Below, in pieces: positions 50,969 through 59,785 of a DNA stretch of 64,000 nt. Every line of letters begins with the position of its first letter. The stretch's first letter is position 1. The stretch is from an uncultured Eubacterium sp. (GTDB lineage Bacteria; Bacillota; Clostridia; Lachnospirales; Lachnospiraceae), in contig CAJTVR010000009.1 in the NCBI GenBank assembly GCA_910580075.1, forward strand, positions 1 through 64,000. The letters are read 5' to 3'. The position numbers and the translations under genes were made by a program. The notes under the pieces were generated by a model. That model worked only from the letters and a program-made list of their open reading frames with translations. It was not told where the DNA came from and did no database searches.

Positions 50969-51991
50969 ATGAAAGCGATTCAGATTGTAAAACCAGGCGA
51001 AATAAAGCTGATTGAGATGGAAAAGCCGGAGATTACGGGTCAGGATCATGTATTGATTAAAATGACGGCAGCCGGTATCTGCGGTTCAGATGTGGGCATT
51101 TACCACGGGACAAATGCAGCTGCAACATATCCGAGGGTCATCGGTCATGAAATGGTCGGGGTGATAGAACGTACAGGAGATCATGTGACACATCTAAAAC
51201 CTGGCGACCGGGTAATTGTAGACCAGGTGGTAAACTGCGGACACTGCTATGCATGCAGAATCGGCCGTGGAAATGTGTGTGCAGATCTGCAGGTACGCGG
51301 GGTACATATTGATGGCGGATACCGTGAGTACATAGAGGTACCGGAAAAAGACTGTTACCTGCTTCCGGAAGGGCTGTCAGATGAAACAGCAGTTATGATT
51401 GAACCGCTTACGATTGCAATTCAAAGCTGCTCCAGGGCTGAACTTTGTAAAGATGATACACTGCTGATTTATGGTGCGGGAGCTCTTGGAAGTTCCATTT
51501 TGAAAATTGCCAGGCTAAGCGGCGCGAAAATTATTGTTGCGGATATTGTGGAGGAAAAACTGGCAGATGCTGTGGAAAACGGAGCAGATTTTACGATTAA
51601 CAGTGGAAAAGAAGATGTAACAGTAAGGGCAAAAGAGCTGACAGGCGGATACGGCCCTACCGTCTGCATTGATGCGGCCTGTACAAAAGATTCCCTGCTG
51701 ACGCTTCTTAAAACGGCCGGCAATGCGGGCCGGGTGATGACAATGGGATTTTCAGTAAATCCTGTTGAAGTGAATCAGTTTTTAATTACTTCAAAAGAAC
51801 TGGATGTACGGGGTTCCAGGCTGCAGAATAAAAAATTTCAGACTGCAATCAGACTCATTCAGGAAGGCAGGCTGGATTTAACAGGGTCAGTATCGCATAC
51901 GTTTCCGCTTGAAAAGGCGAAGGAGGCATTTGAGTTTATTGACTCTAAGGATGCATCGATTCGCAAGGTAGTGCTGACGTTTGGGGAATAG
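50969..51991 (+). CDS. Zinc-binding alcohol/polyol dehydrogenase
   Basis: A 340-residue medium-chain zinc dehydrogenase. Catalytic zinc residues: C38 in ICGSD, H60 and E61 in GHE. Structural zinc: C90, C93, C96 and C104. NAD-binding motif: IYGAGALGSSI. The best relatives are L-idonate, sorbitol and threonine dehydrogenases. As the last gene of the operon it probably oxidises the imported sugar or polyol. The start follows ATAGGAGATTAAG. Confidence 0.92.
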   Translation: MKAIQIVKPGEIKLIEMEKPEITGQDHVLIKMTAAGICGSDVGIYHGTNAAATYPRVIGHEMVGVIERTGDHVTHLKPGDRVIVDQVVNCGHCYACRIGRGNVCADLQVRGVHIDGGYREYIEVPEKDCYLLPEGLSDETAVMIEPLTIAIQSCSRAELCKDDTLLIYGAGALGSSILKIARLSGAKIIVADIVEEKLADAVENGADFTINSGKEDVTVRAKELTGGYGPTVCIDAACTKDSLLTLLKTAGNAGRVMTMGFSVNPVEVNQFLITSKELDVRGSRLQNKKFQTAIRLIQEGRLDLTGSVSHTFPLEKAKEAFEFIDSKDASIRKVVLTFGE

Positions 51992-51997
51992 GATAGA

Positions 51998-52185
51998 TTA
52001 GCCGGACGCCGGGAAGAGAAACTTTTTCCTATTTCTGTTCCGCCCTGCGAACAGTAATCTTCCGGGTTATCTGCAGCGGTACACGTCCTGGATATGGGGC
52101 GGAAAATTAAGAATTTCTAACTGTTCTCCGGAGTCACAGAAAAAGGAAAAAGTTTCTCTTCCCGGCTGGTACAGGATAGATTTAT
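51998..52185. repeat. Copy of the palindromic intergenic repeat
   Basis: The ends are inverted repeats: GCCGGGAAGAGAAACTTTTT near 52010 pairs with AAAAAGTTTCTCTTCCCGGC near 52147. It shares GAAAATTAAGAATTTCTAAC with copies at 160 and 30375. It lies 7 bases after the dehydrogenase stop. Confidence 0.85.
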
Positions 52186-52291
52186 GTGTCAGTCTGTCAG
52201 TTTGCGGCCATATGCCACAGCCTGGTATCCAGACATTTATGTTCGAGGTCAATGAGGCAGATGAAGATCGTGGATGTCTTTAATCAGCCAG

Positions 52292-52846
52292 TCACTGATA
52301 AATTACAAATCCGGCAGCCCCGCTGATAAGCATTATAATTACCGGGCTGGGTTTCTGCTTACGCAGTATGATAAGCATAATAGAGAACATAAGCAATGCA
52401 GTCATATTAAACGAATCCGGTTCAGGCTGATTCCCGCCATATAATACTAAAAGAATAATTGTGAATGCAGCTGATATAATCAGGCCAAGCGAAGCAGATT
52501 TCAGACCGTTTAGTGCTTCCATAACATAAGCGGATTTCAGGTGTGACTGAAAAAACTTATACAAAGTCAGTGAAATTATAATTCCGCACAATATGCATCC
52601 GGCGGTTGCGGCTGCGGCTCCTATAATGCCTCCGGCCTGAAGCCCGACAAATGTTGAAGTATTGACAGCCAGCGGGCCGGGAGTCATTTGTGAAATCGTA
52701 ATAATATCTGTAAACATTTTTTCGCTGATCCAGCCGTTTTTTTCTACGGCCTGATCCTGAATCAGGGGAATAATGGCATAACCTCCTCCAATACTCAGCA
52801 GGCCTGTTTTTAGAAATGTAATAAATAATTTCCATGTCAGATTCAT
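52292..52846 (-). CDS. Chromate transporter family protein (second half)
   Basis: A 184-residue ChrA half-protein. The motif GLLSIGGGYAIIPLIQ, followed by DIITISQMTPGPLAVN, is diagnostic. About six membrane helices are seen. In short-chain ChrA systems two homologous halves work together; the partner lies next door at 52878-53429. The real substrate is often unknown. No chromate-resistance context is seen. Confidence 0.9.
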   Translation of the reverse strand: MNLTWKLFITFLKTGLLSIGGGYAIIPLIQDQAVEKNGWISEKMFTDIITISQMTPGPLAVNTSTFVGLQAGGIIGAAAATAGCILCGIIISLTLYKFFQSHLKSAYVMEALNGLKSASLGLIISAAFTIILLVLYGGNQPEPDSFNMTALLMFSIMLIILRKQKPSPVIIMLISGAAGFVIYQ

Positions 52847-52877
52847 GATAGTTACCCCGTATTAAAAATGATTGTTC

Positions 52878-53429
52878 CTAATTTGTAAAAAATACCTGGA
52901 GGATGCATAAACAGCAGCAGACAAGAAGTATCAAAATCACATTGATATGAAATATAAAGTTAGCAGCAAACGACAGCGGGACCATGGCAGATAATAACAC
53001 AGACTTTTTCTTTAGAATCACTGCACACATGTCCGTAATAAAATCTGCCATTAAAGCTGCTGTACCGGCTTCCATTCCTTTTAAGACGGCCGCAATGACC
53101 GTATTGGAAATAAATGCAGTGTAAAATGCCGAAATAAACGTAAGAATCACAAGAGGCGGAATGACAGCGCCAAAACAGCTGATGACAGCGCCCGCTGTAC
53201 CGGCTGTTTTGTATCCGGCCAGAGCCGACAGACTAACAGCAATCGCTCCAGGCGACGACTGTGCAACCGCAGCCATGTTTATCAGATCTTCTTCTGTAAA
53301 ATACTGTCTTTTTTCTACAAAAAAGCGGCGGACCATTGGAACAGCTGTATAGCCGCCGCCAAAAGTAAAGGTGCTTATAAATAAATTTGTCCCAAAGAGC
53401 CATAAATATTTTTTTAGATTCTGTTTCAA
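52878..53429 (-). CDS. Chromate transporter family protein (first half)
   Basis: A 183-residue ChrA half-protein with FTFGGGYTAVPMVRRFFVE and AAVAQSSPGAIAVS, matching the same two motifs. TTG 53429 follows GGATGGGAGGGAAATT on the minus strand and is preferred over the upstream ATG at 53474. It is divergent from a LysR regulator and precedes the other half by 31 bp. Confidence 0.88.
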   Translation of the reverse strand: MKQNLKKYLWLFGTNLFISTFTFGGGYTAVPMVRRFFVEKRQYFTEEDLINMAAVAQSSPGAIAVSLSALAGYKTAGTAGAVISCFGAVIPPLVILTFISAFYTAFISNTVIAAVLKGMEAGTAALMADFITDMCAVILKKKSVLLSAMVPLSFAANFIFHINVILILLVCCCLCILQVFFTN

Positions 53430-53537
53430 AATAATTTCCCTCCCATCCAGCTTATGATATCTCTTGTTCTGCAATCTGTAAAATGATATAATTTTATATT
53501 ATCTATCTATTTTATTCATGTCTGTAAAGGAGAAAAA

Positions 53538-54422
53538 ATGGTAATACGGTATTTAGAGATTTTAGAGGCAGTGGCAGAGACAGGAACATTTACAAATGCT
53601 GCTAAAAAACTGTTTATTACGCAGTCGGCGGTTTCCCATGCAGCTGCAGAGCTTGAAAAACAGGCTGGTACAGCTCTTTTTGAGCGTCTGCCGAAAGGTG
53701 TGGCACTGACCAGCTGCGGGATTTCGCTTTTAGAGGAATCGCGCGGCATTTTAACGGCTTGCAGAAATCTGGACAGAAGAATCAGTCATCTGGAAGAAAA
53801 TACACCGGTTCATATTGTATCCAGTATTACAATTGCCTCGTTTCTGCTTCCAGAGATACTGAGCGGATTAAGCGCTTCTTTTCCAGATATGAAGGTTTCT
53901 GTCAGGGTAGCAAGTGCAAATGCTGCGATTGAAATTTTACAGCATGGAAATGCAGATCTTGCATTTTGGGAAGGGACTGCGCCGAAAGGGAATTTTCGTA
54001 CGATCCTTTTAGGAACCTATCAGTTATGCGCAGCCTGTTCGCCGCAGTTTCATGTGTCTGCGGATACACTGACACTGAACCAGCTATGCAGATATCCTCT
54101 GCTGCTTCGTGAACTGGGAAGCGCAATCCGTGATACGTTTGACAATACGCTTGCACTTGCCAGTATAAAAGCAGAGCCTGTATGGGAAAGCGTGAATTCT
54201 CTGGCGCTTATCAAAGCTGCTGAAGCAGGGCTTGGCATTACAATACTGCCGGAAAAATTACTGGAAGATTCGCTGGTCTTAAAAAAACTGCGTATCATCC
54301 GCCTGGATCATACAAAAATGGAGAATCAGATGCTGGCGTTATTTCATGAGAATCAATATATTACAAAACCTTTACAGATTCTGACAGACAGACTGAAAAA
54401 GAGAATGGAGCAGTCACTGTAG
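53538..54422 (+). CDS. LysR-family transcriptional regulator
   Basis: A 294-residue LysR regulator. The HTH is MVIRYLEILEAVAETGTF, then AAKKLFITQSAVSHAAAELE (to about residue 43). The C-terminal substrate-binding fold starts near 90. It is transcribed away from the chromate transporter pair, 108 bases from its start, as typical for a LysR regulator and its target. The start follows AAAGGAGAAAAA. Confidence 0.93.
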   Translation: MVIRYLEILEAVAETGTFTNAAKKLFITQSAVSHAAAELEKQAGTALFERLPKGVALTSCGISLLEESRGILTACRNLDRRISHLEENTPVHIVSSITIASFLLPEILSGLSASFPDMKVSVRVASANAAIEILQHGNADLAFWEGTAPKGNFRTILLGTYQLCAACSPQFHVSADTLTLNQLCRYPLLLRELGSAIRDTFDNTLALASIKAEPVWESVNSLALIKAAEAGLGITILPEKLLEDSLVLKKLRIIRLDHTKMENQMLALFHENQYITKPLQILTDRLKKRMEQSL

Positions 54423-54505
54423 GAAATGCAATTCTGCATATGGCATAGTTCCAATGGGCAAAATGATATGACAAGTCTTTACGTACTTCCTCATTACATT
54501 GCGTC

Positions 54506-54534
54506 TTGACTATCCCCGGTATTTGGTTTAGTAT
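54506..54534 (+). promoter_or_regulatory. Promoter of the SGNH gene
   Basis: TTGACT at 54506-54511, a 17-base spacer, and TAGTAT at 54529-54534. It implies that the in-frame ATG at 54506 is not used. Confidence 0.7.
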
Positions 54535-54595
54535 AAATAAGACATTACTTTATTTTAATCAGCTGGTGAAAATAAGGAATGGGAGGGGATTTCAA

Positions 54596-56305
54596 ATGAG
54601 TCCAGTCAGTAAATGTCAGATCCGGCAGTGTTTCCAATATATTTTTAAACGGCTTTTATTTATAGGATCATTATGTTCAGTGTTTATGACACTGCTTTTT
54701 TCTGTGCCCGCTGCCGTACCGGGAGAAAAACAGGTTAATGATCAGAAATTAACAGGCAGGGAGCTGCTGGCAGATTACAGCCGGAATGTGCCAGGGGAAA
54801 GCGGCAGCCAGAGTACAATGGGAGAGAATTCTGGAACTGCAGACAATAGCCAGGGCGTACCGGGAGAGAATGCCTCAAATACGGACAACGGCCAGGGCAT
54901 ACCGGGGGAGAACTCTGGAAATGCGGACGACGGCCAGGGCATACCGGGGGAGAACGCTGGAAATGCAGACGACGGCCAGGGCATGCCAGGCGGGAATAAT
55001 GACCAGAATGGATCAGACGGCAGCAAGAACGAGCCAGGCCAGAATAGCGGAACAGGAGACGGCAGCCAGAATGTACCGGGTGAGGATGACGGCCAGAATG
55101 GATTAGATAACGGCCAGGGTGTGCCGGGTGAGAATGATGATACCATTCCAGGTACTGACAAGGAAGAAAATAAGCCTGGCGGAGAGACGAATCAGCAGAA
55201 ACTGGAAATAAGCGTTACACTGAAAAGTGACAATACTGCCCGTATTAAATGGCAGGGTGTGAAAGCTGACTCATTTGAAGTGCAGCGTGCAGATAAAAAG
55301 GATGGAAAGTATAAGACAATCGCTACTTTTGGCCGCAATGGCAGAAAATACATAGACAGGAACGTAAAAAGCGGCAGCTGGTATTATTACAGGGTGAAAG
55401 CTGTACTGGAAAATGATCAGAAGATATACAGTAAAATAGAGGGATTTGCATGTCCCATAAATAAGGTAACGAATGTAAAACTGGCCAGATATTCGTCTTC
55501 TTCTGTCAAAGTGTCATGGAAGGCAGACAGTCAGGCGAAGTATTATAAAATTTACTGTTCTAAAACAAAAGGCAGTTACAAATATGCCGGAATTACGAAA
55601 CAGAACTGGTTTCGCGTTAAGAAGCTGGAGACTGGGCAGAAGTATTATTTTTATGTACAGGCGTGTGTAAAGAAGACAGAATCCCGTCTGAACAGTGTGA
55701 TGTCAAAAGCAGCTGCAGTGCAGACAGTGCCTTATGAGCGCACGACGATATTTGCGGGCGATTCCATTACAGTGGGCCTTGAATCTTACCGTGCAATAGA
55801 TGCGATGGCTATTGGCGGAGTGAAGCATGTGGTGGCAGATATCGGACTTAATACGACTACATTTCGGACAAGACGGGTGTTTAACGGAAAATCCGGGTTA
55901 GACCAGGTAATTGCCAGCAGGCCTTACCGGGTATATCTGATGCTGGGCATGAATGAAATTCATTACCGCAGCAGTGCAGATGTGGCAGCAGGATATGAAG
56001 AAATTGTCCGGGCAGTCAAAGCCGGGACTCCAAATACAGATATTGTGCTTCTGGCGGTATCGCCGGTTACGAAAGCGGAACGCCAGCGCAGATCAGGATT
56101 TGCACAAATACCTGATTTGAATAATAGAATTAAAGCAATGGCTGAAAACCTGAAAGTCAGGTATTATGATTACACAGCATTTTTAAAAGATTCTGACGGG
56201 TGTCTGAAAACCAGCCTGGCATCTTCGGATGGAGTACACTGGACGAGCGCAGCATATCATACGTTTGCAGATGTAATGAAATCTTATGATCTGTCACTGG
56301 ATTAG
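54596..56305 (+). CDS. Secreted SGNH/GDSL hydrolase with repeats and FN3-like domains
   Basis: A 569-residue exported protein. A membrane or signal segment at about 20-40 is followed by a Gly/Asn/Asp/Gln/Pro-rich region (about 60-195) of repeated NGQGIPGENSGNADD-like units. Then come two FN3-like domains (KLEISVTLKSDNTARIKWQ; VKLARYSSSSVKVSWKA). The C-terminal SGNH hydrolase has AGDSI (Ser390), LMLGMNE and DGVHW. ATG 54596 follows TGGGAGGGGATTTC. It probably removes or adds acyl groups on surface glycans, matching the MBOAT and DHHW genes downstream. Confidence 0.88.
   Translation: MSPVSKCQIRQCFQYIFKRLLFIGSLCSVFMTLLFSVPAAVPGEKQVNDQKLTGRELLADYSRNVPGESGSQSTMGENSGTADNSQGVPGENASNTDNGQGIPGENSGNADDGQGIPGENAGNADDGQGMPGGNNDQNGSDGSKNEPGQNSGTGDGSQNVPGEDDGQNGLDNGQGVPGENDDTIPGTDKEENKPGGETNQQKLEISVTLKSDNTARIKWQGVKADSFEVQRADKKDGKYKTIATFGRNGRKYIDRNVKSGSWYYYRVKAVLENDQKIYSKIEGFACPINKVTNVKLARYSSSSVKVSWKADSQAKYYKIYCSKTKGSYKYAGITKQNWFRVKKLETGQKYYFYVQACVKKTESRLNSVMSKAAAVQTVPYERTTIFAGDSITVGLESYRAIDAMAIGGVKHVVADIGLNTTTFRTRRVFNGKSGLDQVIASRPYRVYLMLGMNEIHYRSSADVAAGYEEIVRAVKAGTPNTDIVLLAVSPVTKAERQRRSGFAQIPDLNNRIKAMAENLKVRYYDYTAFLKDSDGCLKTSLASSDGVHWTSAAYHTFADVMKSYDLSLD
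54790..55140 (+). repeat. In-frame repeats in the SGNH gene
   Basis: Units of about 39-45 bases with GACGGCCAGGGCATACCGGG or near it recur from 54880 to 54985, with looser copies on both sides. They encode the Gly/Asn/Pro-rich linker. Confidence 0.85.
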
Positions 56306-56371
56306 AAAGCAGTCTAAATCATGCCACGGACAGCCCGGAAGTATTAAACGCAGTGAGTAAAGGAGCGAATT

Positions 56372-56896
56372 ATGAAAGTATTAGAGACAGGCGAAACGAA
56401 AAGACGGAAAGGGATACGTATTACAGCGTGCATACTTGCATTTGTTATGGTTTTTGGGATGTTTTTGCAGGTGCCGGTTTTAGCAGATGCAGCTGTAAGC
56501 TGTAAAACTCTGTGTCAGGCGGCATTGAAAAAAACAGGAGGAGAGAGCAAACTGAAATACCAGTCTGCCAAGGCAGAAGATTTTGGCGGTTTTTCCGCAT
56601 CAGACCGGAAAAAAGTCTCATCTGTTATGTATGTGTGTGATGAGAAAGAAGCATACAGCCTCTGTGTAGCAAAAGCATCCAGCAATTCTGATGCAGCTGA
56701 TTTATTAAAGAGTCTGAAATCTTATAAATCTGCCAACAGCAGCAGTGATTATCTGAGTGATTATTCTTCAGACGAACAGAAAGTATTTAAAAACGCACTC
56801 TGCGGCCGGAAAGGGAAGTATGTCTGGTATATTGCAATGTCCTCAAAGAAATCGGTAAATAAAAAGGGCCAGACAGCTCTGAAAGAAAAATTATAG
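56372..56896 (+). CDS. Exported DUF4358-like protein
   Basis: A 174-residue protein with a signal peptide or anchor at about 16-38 (ITACILAFVMVFGMFLQVPV). The domain after it resembles DUF4358 in its order: a MYVCDEKEAYSLCVAKASS strand-helix and a final GRKGKYVWYIAMSS strand. The function is unknown. It sits between the SGNH gene and the MBOAT gene and starts after AAAGGAGCGAATT. Confidence 0.7.
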   Translation: MKVLETGETKRRKGIRITACILAFVMVFGMFLQVPVLADAAVSCKTLCQAALKKTGGESKLKYQSAKAEDFGGFSASDRKKVSSVMYVCDEKEAYSLCVAKASSNSDAADLLKSLKSYKSANSSSDYLSDYSSDEQKVFKNALCGRKGKYVWYIAMSSKKSVNKKGQTALKEKL

Positions 56897-56977
56897 TAAC
56901 TGTTTCTGTAATGGTTTCTTACATAAATAATAAAAAATGAAGTCAGAGTGACTGATTTTATTGACAGAGGGTAAAAA

Positions 56978-58408
56978 ATGGTTTTCAGCAGTTTATTATT
57001 TTTATTCCGCTTTCTTCCTCTGGTGCTGCTTGTCTATTATGCAGCACCGGGGAAATGGCGGAATTTGATTTTGTTCCTGTTCAGCCTTGTATTTTATGCC
57101 TGGGGCGAGCCGGTTTATGTAGTACTGATTCTGTTTTCCACGTTTGCAGATTATACGGCTGGGCGTCTGGTTTCTTATTTTAGCGGACAGGGGAATAGAG
57201 GACGGGCCAGGATGGCAGTGTTTTTTTCGGTATGTGTAAATCTGGCACTGCTTGGATTTTTTAAGTATGCAGATTTTTTTCTGCAGACCGTCTGCAGTAT
57301 AGTGCCTCTTGATATTCCTCCGCTGGAGCTGGCACTGCCAATTGGTATTTCTTTTTATACATTTCAAACGATGTCCTATACAATTGATGTTTACCGGGGC
57401 GATGCAAAGGTACAGAAAAATTTTATTGCATTCGGAGCATATGTCGCACTGTTTCCACAGCTGATCGCAGGACCGATTATCCGGTATAAAACGGTAGCGG
57501 AGCAGATGGATCACCGGAAAGAAACAGCTGATTTATTTTTCAAGGGAATCATCCGCTTTACGGCAGGGCTTGGAAAGAAAGTGCTTCTGGCAAATCAGAC
57601 AGGCATGATCTGGAATCAGATTGCTGCATACAGTGCACAGGATCTGACTACAGCAGCTGCTTGGATAGGAATAGCGGCGTTTACACTGCAGATTTATTTT
57701 GATTTTTCAGGATATTCTGATATGGCTATCGGTCTTGGCTATATGTTTGGATTTTCGTTTACTGAAAATTTTGATTATCCGTATGAATCCAGAAACATTA
57801 CAGAATTCTGGCGCAGATGGCATATTTCTCTGGGTACATGGTTTAAAGAATATGTATACATACCGCTGGGAGGCAACCGGAGCGGGATGGCAAGGCAGAT
57901 GTGCAATATTGCCATTGTCTGGCTGCTGACCGGGCTGTGGCATGGAGCATACTGGAATTTTGTGCTCTGGGGTGTTTATTACGGTATTCTGCTTGTACTG
58001 GAAAAATTTGTATGGGGACGTGTTTTAAAACGGCTTCCGGTATGGATCAGCCATATTTATACGATGCTTATCGTAATGATTGGATGGAGTCTGTTTTCCT
58101 GGCAGGATATGAAGGACAGTGCAGGTTATATGCGTGCCCTGTTTTTCCATGCCCAGGCCGGAATTGCAGACCGCCAGGCGGCTTATCTGTTATTGTCAAA
58201 TGCAGTTCTTTTGCTGATCGCAGCAGCTGGATCTGTTTCTGTCTGGAAAAAAGCGGTTACTGGAAAATTAGCACGGCTGTCTGGCGCGGGGGTTTACAGC
58301 AGCGTAAAAGATACGGCGGGAATTGTCTTTATGACAGCTGTATTTGCAGCGTCACTGGCTATGCTCGTAAATTCATCTTATAATCCTTTTTTATATTTCC
58401 GGTTTTAA
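56978..58408 (+). CDS. MBOAT family O-acyltransferase
   Basis: A 476-residue multi-helix membrane enzyme of the AlgI/DltB family that moves acyl groups across the membrane. Signatures: SFYTFQTMSYTIDVYRG, FWRRWHISLGTWFKEYVYIP, and the catalytic His, H322, in GLWHGAYWNFVLWG. In such modules an acyl group is passed to an extracellular protein such as the next gene's product. The start follows ACAGAGGGTAAAA. Confidence 0.94.
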   Translation: MVFSSLLFLFRFLPLVLLVYYAAPGKWRNLILFLFSLVFYAWGEPVYVVLILFSTFADYTAGRLVSYFSGQGNRGRARMAVFFSVCVNLALLGFFKYADFFLQTVCSIVPLDIPPLELALPIGISFYTFQTMSYTIDVYRGDAKVQKNFIAFGAYVALFPQLIAGPIIRYKTVAEQMDHRKETADLFFKGIIRFTAGLGKKVLLANQTGMIWNQIAAYSAQDLTTAAAWIGIAAFTLQIYFDFSGYSDMAIGLGYMFGFSFTENFDYPYESRNITEFWRRWHISLGTWFKEYVYIPLGGNRSGMARQMCNIAIVWLLTGLWHGAYWNFVLWGVYYGILLVLEKFVWGRVLKRLPVWISHIYTMLIVMIGWSLFSWQDMKDSAGYMRALFFHAQAGIADRQAAYLLLSNAVLLLIAAAGSVSVWKKAVTGKLARLSGAGVYSSVKDTAGIVFMTAVFAASLAMLVNSSYNPFLYFRF

Positions 58409-58435
58409 TTACAGCCGAAACGGAGGCAGATTTGT

Positions 58436-59668
58436 ATGAATAAAATAAAAAACGCGGGGATAATAATATTTTGTACCATGCTTGCTGCAGGATTTTTCAG
58501 TACGGTCATCCTGCCGCAGAAAGAATATTCGGATACGGAAAACCGGCAGCTGGAAACAAAGCCGGCATTTGCACTGGCAGATTTATGGAGCGGGGAATAC
58601 CAGGAGAGGTATGAAAAATATTTAAATGATCAGATGATGTTCCGGGACCGTTGGGTGGACCTGGCTGTTTCTATGGAGCGCATGACAGGAAAGAGGGATA
58701 TTAACGGCGTTTACATTGGAAAAGACGGTTACCTGCTGGAAAAATATGAAGAATCCGATTTTGACACTGCCCAGACAGAAGAAAATACAGACCGTCTTTC
58801 AGAATTTTTAAATAAGACCGTAAACCGTTATGGGGCAGAACACGTATCGTGCCTGATGATTCCGTCAAAAGCAGGTGCACTGCCTGAAAAACTGCCTCCA
58901 TATGCGGCAGGCGGAGCGCAGCCGACGGAAAATAACGGCGCGAATGCACAGAAATCTGCTGTAGATGAAGCAGTATCTGTGGTGAAACATAAGGTGGATG
59001 CACCCGAAATTGTTATGGATATGAAAAATGTTCTTCAGCAGCATCAGGATGAGTATATTTATTTCAGGACAGACCACCACTGGACAGCTCTGGGCGCTTA
59101 TTATGCATATCTTGCATGGGCGGAAACAACAGGGCATCCTGCAGATCAAAAAGAAGATTTTCATATTGAAACTGTATTTGAGGATTTTTATGGAACGACT
59201 TACAATAAAGTACACATAAAAGTTCCAAAAGACAGCGTAGAAGTATTTTACAGTCCAAAACAGGAAAATGTCAGGATTGTATTTGATGATGAAGATCAGG
59301 CTGCAGATTCTTTTTATTTTCAGGAAGCAGCAGTAGAAGGATTTAACAGGTATCAGATTTTTCTTTCGAAGAATACAGCTAAAATAGAAATACAGACAAA
59401 GGCAGAGACAGGAAAGAGCCTGCTTTTGATAAAAGATTCATTTGCAAACTGCTTTGTACCATTTCTGTCCGGGGATTTCGATACAATTGTGATGGCAGAT
59501 TTACGGTATGGAAAAGGAAACATTTATGATATCATGGATGAATATGATATTACAGATGTGATGGTTCTTTATAATGTGGAAAAATTTATGCAGGATACGA
59601 ATCTGCGTGCATTAGAACAAAAATCAGAATCGATGGACGAATTTAACATGGATGATTTTTTTGAGTAA
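58436..59668 (+). CDS. AlgJ/DHHW family protein
   Basis: A 410-residue exported protein with one N-terminal membrane segment (about 7-25) and the SGNH-like AlgJ/DHHW fold. The eponymous motif is RTDHHWTALGAYYAY. A Ser-containing LLIKDSFANCFVPFLSG near 345 corresponds to the conserved Asp-Ser block. Together with the upstream MBOAT protein it is predicted to complete O-acetylation of a surface polymer. It starts 28 bp after the MBOAT gene, at AACGGAGGCAGATTTGT. Confidence 0.9.
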   Translation: MNKIKNAGIIIFCTMLAAGFFSTVILPQKEYSDTENRQLETKPAFALADLWSGEYQERYEKYLNDQMMFRDRWVDLAVSMERMTGKRDINGVYIGKDGYLLEKYEESDFDTAQTEENTDRLSEFLNKTVNRYGAEHVSCLMIPSKAGALPEKLPPYAAGGAQPTENNGANAQKSAVDEAVSVVKHKVDAPEIVMDMKNVLQQHQDEYIYFRTDHHWTALGAYYAYLAWAETTGHPADQKEDFHIETVFEDFYGTTYNKVHIKVPKDSVEVFYSPKQENVRIVFDDEDQAADSFYFQEAAVEGFNRYQIFLSKNTAKIEIQTKAETGKSLLLIKDSFANCFVPFLSGDFDTIVMADLRYGKGNIYDIMDEYDITDVMVLYNVEKFMQDTNLRALEQKSESMDEFNMDDFFE

Positions 59669-59785
59669 TCAGTATTTGTATTTTGGAATTCTATGTCTGC
59701 GGTGCAGGCCGGACTGCTTTTTTAAATATGGTTCTGTCTGAATCTGGTATCTGAAACAGATATTTTGAATTGTGGAGGAAATGAA

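Noticed and set aside
54775..55161. Overlapping Pro/Ser/Trp-rich minus frame in the SGNH gene
   Set aside because: It is a shadow of the in-frame Gly/Asn/Pro repeats on the plus strand.
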